64,000 nt of DNA from Didymella arachidicola (Eukaryota; Ascomycota; Dothideomycetes; Pleosporales; Didymellaceae). The translations under genes and the position numbers were made by a program. The DNA lies in contig CM049998.1 of assembly GCA_016630955.3 (NCBI GenBank), positions 620,001-684,000 of the forward strand, read 5' to 3'. The notes under the pieces were generated by a model. It was not told the DNA's origin, made no database searches, and worked only from the letters and a program-made list of their open reading frames with translations. Within the stretch, counting starts at the first letter, position 1, and each line of letters starts with the position of its first letter. Below are positions 57,034 through 64,000 of the stretch, piece after piece.

Positions 57034-58480
57034 TATCTTGATGTGCTCTGTCCAGCCGAGACTGAAACAAAGAGTATAAAGAAGAAGGTGATATCTTACA
57101 GGGGGGGTCCTATCGACTCATAAAGGTCTAAGGACCGTATCCTCCTCCATCAATTTCCCGTACCGTTATTATAGAAGGAATCATTCCCGACTAGTGCTTC
57201 CATCTCTTGAGACCAAGACCCACCCCCAACTCTTTGCAGAACGCTGCCCTTGGCACTGATAAGCAGAGCGCCGTTGCTCCCATGTTGGTTGTACAAGCCG
57301 AGCGTGTGTCCCCGAAGGATCGCACCTAATTCTCGTTCTTTGAAACAGAGCGTTGAGCTGCGGACAAAAGAGCCACGTGGGAGCCATTCGCGCCGGCTAG
57401 CAGTGAGAATCAGGCCAAGTCGATCGGACCACAAGCGGATATTGGCCAGAAGCAGCTCATCTCGAGAGTGGTTGGAAGGAGACTTTGGCATGATAAGGGT
57501 TCGTCTGTATTCGGCTTAGTGCCTATCTCCGGATGATAAGCGCCGCATCCAACGGAGTGAGATTGGTGAAGATGGAGTGGCTTGTCGACTGCCTTCGTAT
57601 GTATTATCGGGATACGTCCATCTGTATCATTGTCAAGGCACCCTTACGCTTGTCTATCGTTCCATATCTTCGAGTTTACACAATCGTTACTCCTTCGGCG
57701 GTTGGTGCTTGATGATTCGCTCCTCGAAGGTCCGTTTAGCCGAGTTCAGGCTTCCCGCAGCGCCACGTCTGAGTGCTATCTTCGAATTCGCAACTGCATA
57801 TTCAGAGTTGTAAGACTCCTCATTCACGTCAGGCCGAAACAATGTCGGTCTTTTCAGAGTCAGTGAAGCGCACAAAAGTATTGTGACTTCTCGGCCGTAG
57901 TCGTATGATGTGCTGTGCCGCACAGGTGCAGCATTGCATGCAAGCCGCTGCCCTTGCGCCAAAGGATCCCATGTATCACCGACCGTGTTTGGCAACACCC
58001 CTGAAAACTGAGAGTCCTTCGGTGTTCGAGAAAGTGTTCTGCTCCGTGAGCCTTCTCAACTGCTCCAAATGAAACACTTGGTCGTGCGGCGGTTGTTCAA
58101 GCCCCTGAGGTCCTAGGTGCGCTTCTTGCTCGTGTCAATGCAACTACGTGAGATGTTAGCCATGGGACCTATACGTCGATACGCCGAGCCGCACGTACAG
58201 CCTACCTTACAAGCGATAGAAATCGACAGACTTGGTATTGACGGTGAAATATTACAGATCCTGCAGGTGTTGGGATGTCGGGGTCGCGTTAGTAAGGGGA
58301 TGAAGCCGGAGGCGTGAAGTACCCAGATGTGGAAGTTGTACGGGGGCGTGCCACGTATTCAGATCGCGCTTTCCTTTCCCATGCCTTCTGGGCTGTCATT
58401 TTCCACGATACTGAGCCTGCTCCCCTAGACATCTTCAACGGATCGTGCAATCGTGCCTTGCAACAGAACCTGGCCCTTTC
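57034..58480. other. Intergenic, MEP promoter and a 113-codon ORF
   Basis: Before the transporter lies a minus-strand ATG frame of 113 codons (57491-57150). It has no in-frame interruption and contains a GSNGALLISAKGSVLQRVGG stretch faintly like the roadblock/LC7 fold, but it sits only 116 bases before the transporter start, so it may be promoter or leader sequence. I do not call it a gene. The rest, to 58480, shows nothing. Confidence 0.4.
57491..57539. promoter_or_regulatory. Cluster of three GATA-factor motifs
   Basis: Three HGATAR motifs lie within 49 bases: TGATAA at 57491-57496, AGATAG on the minus strand at 57523-57528, and TGATAA at 57534-57539. A fourth, AGATAA on the minus strand, overlaps the transporter ATG (57033-57038). 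AreA-type GATA activators bind such sites at ammonium transporter genes when nitrogen is scarce. The cluster is about 460-510 bases upstream of the start. Confidence 0.5.
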
Positions 58481-58906
58481 TCACAACCACGACCAACCCA
58501 ATGTCTTGAACCACACGAGATCAGGCAACTTTGTTTCGCATTCCTCCAGTGACGTCTTGGGTTTCTTCTCATCTAGCTCGGTAATCGGCGCCAAAGGGCC
58601 TTCCTTGTGGATGACTTGTGCCTCGAGCTGAGAAGCTCGCACCTTCATCTTATGTGACTTGACAATATTGTACGCAGCCACGTGGTCGTAGCACGGCTTG
58701 CGCTGCTGCTCCTTGGTCGAGTCTACGCTCGATTTGTGAAGTGAGAGTTGCGAAGTGGCTGTCGTCTTAGATCGAATAGAGACCGTAGAGCTGCTGAGCT
58801 TGATGCGCTTATTGCCATGCGAACCCTGATCGAGGCCATATGTGGTGTATTAGTAAGAATCGTTGCATTGCCATCGTGCAAGTCACAATCGTCGCACTTG
58901 TCCCAT
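58481..58906 (-). CDS. Small spliced protein, uncharacterised
   Basis: Two exons, 58906-58898 (ATG GGA CAA) and 58825-58481, join in phase 0 across a 72-base intron to give 117 residues. The intron has a GTGCGA donor, a strong ACTAATAC branch sequence and a CAG acceptor. The protein begins MGQGSHGNKRIKLSSS, continues with a Ser/Thr-rich stretch, then KPCYDHVAAYNIVKSHKMK, ELDEKKPKTSLEECE and an aromatic end FKTLGWSWL. The balanced charged composition looks like a real protein, not a shadow. Gly2 invites thought of myristoylation, but His at the fifth position after Met removal is unfavourable. The first exon is tiny, so an upstream start is possible. Family unknown. Confidence 0.5.
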
Positions 58907-59186
58907 TTCGGCACTCGTGCGCTTGGATGCTATGGTTCGTACGGGAAGCTGCAACGAGCAGCGGAACGTACGCGAGCGTTGTGAGCTCCGTCGGCTTGTA
59001 CAGAGAGAAAGGGACGTAAAGCCTCCCGCTGACTGAGGTGAATATCGAGTGATGCGTGCGGGGTACTATCATGCCTGTTCAAGTAAACGTACAAACAGCG
59101 TCAAGAGAAGGGACGCCAAGGAAGACAAGAAGTGAAAGCTGGAACGACGCGAGGATTTCGATGCTGGTGGGAATAACATGATCCTG

Positions 59187-60200
59187 TTACACCTCGTCCA
59201 CTTGTAGTATGGGCTTCGTTCTGATCCACTTGTAAGCCTTGTAGTGTTCCTCAATGCGCACTCTCAACAAGGCCGGGTCTCTGACAACGTAATGCACAGC
59301 AAGCGCTCTACGCTGTGAGGCAGTCTCGTCGAGCAGACCCCTCAAGATATCTCGACCCGCTACCATGAGCTGTCCCGAACAGTGTTCTTTCACATACGAG
59401 ATGTCCTCGGCAGTGGGCGGTTCTATGAGTTCCGTTATGTTGACGAAGCCCATTGGATCATATGGATGCTCAATGACGTTGCCAGGCTCAGTGGTATTCT
59501 CCCATATCGGGTCGGACCAGTAAGCTTCGAGTAGAGCATCAAATGAGATGTTCAACGAAACTCGAAGCTTTGGGGACCTTTCGCGCAATAAGGACAAGAT
59601 TGGAGTGAAGATGGCCCACGCGAATTGTTCGTTGTTGAGCTTTTGCAGATCAATCGTCAACCGCTCGATTCGCGGCAGCAGTAACAGCTGCTCAAAGCAG
59701 CGCCTGAAATGACTCTGCGAGTGTATATGCTCGAGATCGTGCATAGTCTTGGCTATCGGTCCTACATTACGATCTATGCCTGACTCCTGGGAGTGTATGA
59801 CAAGGGTACGAATGTGTTGACGGAATCTGGGCTCAGGTAACCACTTGACAGTGCAGGGGCATCTGGTATTGTAGAATGTGACATTGCAAAATGTGTCTCG
59901 GTGACCAGGGAATCGGACACTGAATGTACTGTAGGTGTAGTACGCTTTAAACACGTCTTCCTCAAAATGTAGGGGCAGCGGTCGTCCCCCCAGTGCAAGT
60001 AGCGCTTCACCTGCAGGACTGATCCTACCATATTCCAAAGGAACGGATGCAGAGTCTCTGAAGACTTCGGCGTAGACCAGCTCTCGTAGCTCCTTCGGGA
60101 GACCGAAGAGGTTCTCAGTAAATGTCCGGTGCGCAGTCGGGTGTTCGTTTGTCATCGCGCAATTGAGTAGGATGCCCTCAAGAACTGCTATTCGATTCAT
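59187..60200 (-). CDS. F-box-like protein, uncharacterised
   Basis: A single exon of 337 codons from the ATG at 60200; a second ATG at 60155 would remove 15 residues. The frame is open further upstream, but only with a GTG. Near the N-terminus LFGLPKELRELVYAEVF is an F-box-like or related LPxELR motif that many Dothideomycete proteins share. The rest has strands such as FRQHIRTLVIHSQ and IERLTIDLQKLNNEQFAW that fit the long 'F-box-like plus unknown' group. There is no signal peptide or membrane span. It resembles the gene at 28575 only in the motif. Function cannot be assigned. Confidence 0.7.
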   Translation of the reverse strand: MNRIAVLEGILLNCAMTNEHPTAHRTFTENLFGLPKELRELVYAEVFRDSASVPLEYGRISPAGEALLALGGRPLPLHFEEDVFKAYYTYSTFSVRFPGHRDTFCNVTFYNTRCPCTVKWLPEPRFRQHIRTLVIHSQESGIDRNVGPIAKTMHDLEHIHSQSHFRRCFEQLLLLPRIERLTIDLQKLNNEQFAWAIFTPILSLLRERSPKLRVSLNISFDALLEAYWSDPIWENTTEPGNVIEHPYDPMGFVNITELIEPPTAEDISYVKEHCSGQLMVAGRDILRGLLDETASQRRALAVHYVVRDPALLRVRIEEHYKAYKWIRTKPILQVDEV

Positions 60201-60800
60201 TCGCAACTTTTCACCGTCACGGTTGCCTAGTGACGCGTCACGACTCCATCGGCTACCCACTCGTGCAGCGAAGCAGCCTCGTAGACTTAGGGTGCGAGAT
60301 CAGGACTGTAGATTAAAACACCTTACAACCAGTTCTGTGTATATTGCTAAGGTCCAGGGCTCAGTTGCAGATCAGCGCGGAGTCGCGGCACCAGAGAAGC
60401 GTCTTAGTGGTGGGTCCTAAAGCGAGGTTGAAGAGAGCCAGAGATATTCGCGGATTCCCGGGCTGTGCGATGGTCCTAGCGGCGGAGGAAAATGTCAGCC
60501 TTTCGCATCCATGATATCCACAAACGGGGTATGGCGAAATATACTGAAGATTCGATGAGCTCTCGCGCAATCGATGCGTTTATAAGCAGCTCTGCTGCAT
60601 TGTAGGTGACTGACGAATCGTTGAGGCCATTTGGTCGGTCCGAACCGCAGTCTGGCAAAAACGTCATCGCTTGGCATTGCTCTTGGAGGTACTAAAAGCA
60701 CTTCAACATTGAAGGAATCGCAAAACATCAGGTTACATCTAGCACATCTTATCTTGCCATTGTCAAAGGATACAATCGGAACTGAATTACAAGCTCGAAC
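60201..60800. other. Intergenic, divergent promoters
   Basis: This 600-base region separates the F-box-like gene from the plus-strand Rossmann gene and should contain both promoters. Nothing coding is supported. Confidence 0.5.
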
Positions 60801-61634
60801 ATGTCACACCATATTCTCCTCATCGGCGGTCACGGCAAGGTTTCGCAACTACTCACACCACTCCTCCTTTCGCGATCCTGGAACGTAACATCCGTCATCC
60901 GCACAACAGAACAAAAGCCCACAATTGAAGCACTCGGAAAGAACCAGCCAGGCAAGCTCGACGTCCTTGTTAGTAGCATCTCAGATGTCAAAACCGAATC
61001 AGACGCAAAATCAATCATCGACCGCGTGAAGCCTGACTGGGTAGTCTGGAGTGCTGGCGCTGGCGGCAAAGGTGGTGCCTCGAATACAATTGCAGTTGAT
61101 CACGATGCAGCTATTGCGTTCACGAAGGCTAGCATCCATACGCCCAGTGTGAAGAAGTTCCTCACAGTTTCATACCTGTCCAGCAGGAGGGGCGTCCCAG
61201 GCTGGTGGAGCGAAGAAGACGCGAAGACGGCAAAGAAGACCAACGAGGAGATACTGCCAACCTACTACAAAGCCAAGGTCGCTGCAGACGAGGTCTTGAC
61301 CGTACTCTCTCGCGAGAGGTTGGAGAAGGAGACTCAAGATGGCGTCCCGGAAGAAGAGCGCTTTGCTGGCATCAGCTTGAGGCCGGGCGGCTTGACGGAT
61401 GAGAAAGCTGGAGGGGTGAAGGTAGGCAAAATCGGTGCGGGGGCCAAGACCAGCCGCGACACGACAGCGCATGCCATTGTCGCGGCGCTAGAGACCGGGT
61501 TCAAGGGCTGGCTCGATGTTATTGATGGCGACGAGGATCCTAGGACTGCTATCCAGAAGCTCGCAGATCAGGGTGTGGATACTGCGGAGGAAGAGGATTG
61601 GGAAGCAGCAAAGGAGAGGGTTTCGAAGCTGTGA
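60801..61634 (+). CDS. NAD(P)-binding Rossmann protein with SKL end
   Basis: A single exon of 277 codons. The N-terminus HHILLIGGHGKVSQLL carries the GGxGxx(S) dinucleotide motif of extended or atypical short-chain dehydrogenases (NAD(P)H-binding family, like yeast YMR090W and NmrA relatives). WVVWSAGAGGKGG is the fourth-strand motif, and a YYKAKVAADEVL segment holds the usual Tyr-x-x-x-Lys pair. FAGISLRPGGLTDE follows. The protein ends in Ser-Lys-Leu, the canonical PTS1 signal, so import into peroxisomes is likely. Substrate unknown; the related proteins often act as redox sensors or isomerases. Confidence 0.85.
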   Translation: MSHHILLIGGHGKVSQLLTPLLLSRSWNVTSVIRTTEQKPTIEALGKNQPGKLDVLVSSISDVKTESDAKSIIDRVKPDWVVWSAGAGGKGGASNTIAVDHDAAIAFTKASIHTPSVKKFLTVSYLSSRRGVPGWWSEEDAKTAKKTNEEILPTYYKAKVAADEVLTVLSRERLEKETQDGVPEEERFAGISLRPGGLTDEKAGGVKVGKIGAGAKTSRDTTAHAIVAALETGFKGWLDVIDGDEDPRTAIQKLADQGVDTAEEEDWEAAKERVSKL

Positions 61635-61932
61635 AGACAGGGCGCCAACAGTCAGTTAATATTTGCAATGATGTAGTGCACGAGATGAATGTACGAAACA
61701 ATGTTTGCATCCCAGTTGTCGTTGTGCTGGCACTTTGGAATCTGGGGTAAACGCACAGACATAAACACGTCCCGCATTCTCGGCAAGACGGCAGCAGCTG
61801 AACCCTATCGCATCAACATGGGTACACAGAAAGATGGAACTTTTCTGCTCTACTCTTGACCATCCCATCGCTTTGATTGCCAAATTATCGCACAAGTTTG
61901 CTTGAGACCCCGCAGAGCCTGCGCAAGCGACA

Positions 61933-63722
61933 ATGTCCACCGCATCGACCCGCCCGATGCACTATCGAGCCCCCGGCAGTACCACGGATTCGACGCCCTC
62001 ACCACATCGCACACCGTCGCGCTCCTCAGACTCCAGTGATGATCTGCCGGTGATGAGTGAACCAAACACATACGAATTGCAGCCGATCAGCCATTCTGTA
62101 CCACCATCTGTACTAGAGGAGGATGACGATGGTCAGAACGCACACCGCTTGTCGTTCGACTCGGTACAGAGTTACGAATTATACACGCCAGATGAGGACA
62201 AGGCGGTATTGAGGAAGCTCGATAGGAGGCTGGTCGGCTTCATGGCGCTGCTGTACTGCTTGAGTTTCTTGGACCGGACGAGTGAGTGACCTTCGTTTGT
62301 ATGTTCTGTCAATAGCAAGCACAATGCAATCTTAGGGCGCGGACTGATTCCTTGGTAGATATCGGCAATGCGAGAATTGCGGGTATGGAAGAAGATCTGA
62401 AGCTCAGCTTCAATCAGTTCAAGTGGCTGATATGGGCATTCTACATCACATACATTGGCTTCGAGTGGATGACATTGATGTCAGTATTTTCAATCCTTTG
62501 ACTAAGTCACGGCTGACATGATAGGTATCGCCTTGTCCCGCCGCACATCTACATATCCATATGTATTCTCTTCTGGGGCATTATTGCATGCTGCCAGTCA
62601 GTCGCTCCATCTTTCGGCGTCCTCCTGATCCTACGCGCTCTTCTTGGCATCGGAGAAGCTGCATTTAGTCCAGGTGTTCCCTTCTACCTGTCTTTCTTCT
62701 TCAGACGTCGCGAACTCGCATTCCGGACTGGACTATTCGTCTCGGCCAGCCCTCTGTCGTCAGCCTTTGCAGGAGTGCTAGCATGGACCATCACAAAGCT
62801 TGCCAGCCACAGTCCATTCAGCCCCTGGCGCCTCTTATTTTTGATAGAAGGTTTCCCAAGTATGTTGGTTGCCGTATGGGCATGGAGCTTCATCCCTGAT
62901 GGGCCTGGCGCGATCCGCTGGCTGACACCACGGCAGAGGAAGGTTGCTGTTCTGCGTCTACGGCAGGAGAAGGAAACCAACGAAGATGACGACTTTGTCC
63001 CCAGCAAATCAAACGGCATCAATTTGACCGAAGTCTTTCAAACACTCAAAGACCCGAAATGCTACCTGACAGCGTTTATGTTCTTCAGCTGCAACGTCGC
63101 ATTTGGCAGCATTCCCGTGTTTCTCCCCACCATCGTGCGAGACATGGGCTTTGAAAACATCACTGCGCAGGCACTCACCGCACCGCCGTATCTCGTCGCT
63201 TTCTTCGTCGTCATAATTACGGCATACTTCTCCGACCGCCTGCAAACGCGCTCAAAATTCATCATCGCCCATGCCCTAGTGGCTGCGCTGGGCTATGCGA
63301 CCATTGCGATCCTCGGGTACCGCGAGTCTCCGCACACGCGCATCCGGTACTTGGCGCTCTATCCCGCGATCTTTGGATTCTTCAGCTGTATCACGGTGAT
63401 CATTACATGGACAATAAACAATCAGGAGAGCGACAGTAAGAAAGGCACAGGTATGGCTATCTTGAACATCATAGGGCAGTTTGGACCGGTCGTTGGGACA
63501 AGTCTCTTCCCCGCTCGGGAAGGCCCATGGTACATGAAGGGCATGGCAATATGCGCAGGGTTTATGGTGCTTGTCGCTCTGCTAGCGGGTGTACTGCGCT
63601 GGGTATTAGTGCGTGAGAACAGAAAGGCGCGACAGGAAAGAGCAGGAGGGCTGTATGCAGGGATACCGCTTGACGAAAATGGGAGGACTGGTGAGAGGAA
63701 GGCATTTGAGTTCATGCTGTAA
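61933..63722 (+). CDS. MFS transporter, anion:cation symporter type
   Basis: Three exons (61933-62281, 62359-62479, 62525-63722) give 555 residues. The first 90 residues are a Ser/Pro-rich cytosolic tail. About twelve membrane spans follow. Features of the ACS family (Dal5, Tna1 and relatives) are RKLDRRLVGFMALLYCLSFLDRTNIGNAR, RALLGIGEAAFSPGVPFYLSFFF between spans 4 and 5, and PWRLLFLIEG. Members carry allantoate, nicotinate, biotin-like vitamins or other organic anions. The second intron uses GTCAGT as donor, a less common form, chosen because it gives MTLMYRLVPP without a gap. The 3' end faces an aldehyde dehydrogenase gene 85 bases away. The substrate cannot be told from sequence. Confidence 0.9.
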
Positions 63723-63807
63723 CAAGGTCAATGTACAAGACACTCTGGTTGATCAGCAACTCAAACGTATGCTCTCGATGATCATTTTTTCTTGTCGGCT
63801 ATCAAGC

Positions 63808-64000
63808 TTAACCATACCGGACTTCACCGGTACCCTCCCTGAACCAGTCGTCACTCGCGAGTCCTTCCTCGGCTGTAGCATAGTTGATGATGGTCGACTT
63901 CGCTGACGTGTATGCGTGGTAGGCATCAATACCATTCTCGCTCCCCACGCCCGAGCTCTTGATGCCGCCCCATGGGCTGCTGGGATCGTTACGGTGATGT
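63808..64000 (-). CDS. Aldehyde dehydrogenase, C-terminal part (cut by window)
   Basis: The window ends inside this gene. The last 63 codons read on the minus strand: NDPSSPWGGIKSSGVGSENG, then a YHAYTSAKSTIINY segment, and a stop at 63810-63808. The PWGGxKxSGxG motif is the conserved C-terminal element of NAD(P)-dependent aldehyde dehydrogenases, near the subunit contact of the oligomerisation domain. The following TSAKSTIINY fits the betaine-aldehyde-dehydrogenase-like fungal group. The catalytic Cys and Glu lie outside the window. It is convergent with the MFS transporter gene. Confidence 0.85.
   Translation of the reverse strand, partial: HHRNDPSSPWGGIKSSGVGSENGIDAYHAYTSAKSTIINYATAEEGLASDDWFREGTGEVRYG

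Overview
This window is nuclear DNA of a filamentous ascomycete (Pezizomycotina), most likely a Dothideomycete. Direct evidence is the dense packing of eukaryotic genes on both strands, short introns (about 45-90 bases) with GTRNGT-type donors and CAG/TAG acceptors, base composition near 50% GC, and a gene set typical of these fungi: ERG2, homocitrate synthase, TRS85, NUF2, and Ser/Thr-rich wall and scaffold proteins. The class is inferred from general resemblance, not from a database search. I saw no rRNA gene, convincing tRNA gene, transposon, CRISPR array or viral sequence.

Layout. 1-3.2 kb has no gene I can support. 3.2-6.6 kb holds two uncharacterised, probably nuclear proteins. 9.3-10.2 kb is an FMN-binding pyridoxamine-phosphate-oxidase-like gene. 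10.7-16.4 kb has POL32/CDC27 (DNA polymerase delta subunit) and tubulin cofactor D, transcribed divergently from a 184-base gap. 17.0-18.6 kb has a 105-residue unknown and a peroxisomal D-amino-acid oxidase. 19.5-25.1 kb has an OTU deubiquitinase, homocitrate synthase and isopentenyl-diphosphate isomerase. 26.7-34.4 kb has a GNAT acetyltransferase, an F-box-like protein, sterol C-8 isomerase ERG2 and a four-span membrane protein with a His-rich stretch. 34.7-42.2 kb has a CCA-adding enzyme fused to a Tti2-like domain, TRS85, and NUF2. 45.2-53.2 kb has a large Ser/Arg-rich protein, a thioredoxin with a likely mitochondrial leader, and a PAN-domain GPI-type wall protein. 53.6-57.0 kb has an alpha/beta-hydrolase interrupted by an in-frame TGA and an ammonium transporter. 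58.5-64 kb has a small two-exon gene that single-frame ORF reading hides, another F-box-like protein, a Rossmann protein ending in SKL, an MFS transporter and the 3' end of an aldehyde dehydrogenase.

How the genes relate. This is mainly a housekeeping neighbourhood, not a biosynthetic cluster or defence island. IDI1 and ERG2 serve the isoprenoid/sterol pathway. Homocitrate synthase starts lysine synthesis and has a perfect Gcn4/CpcA-type site upstream. The ammonium transporter, D-amino-acid oxidase and MFS carrier suggest nitrogen and nutrient use. POL32, cofactor D and NUF2 serve replication, microtubules and kinetochores. The most unusual points are the CCA1-Tti2 fusion, the nonsense codon in the hydrolase, and several stopless introns whose lengths are multiples of three and which a naive translation would read as protein insertions. 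I found no clear candidate for a wholly new biological system.
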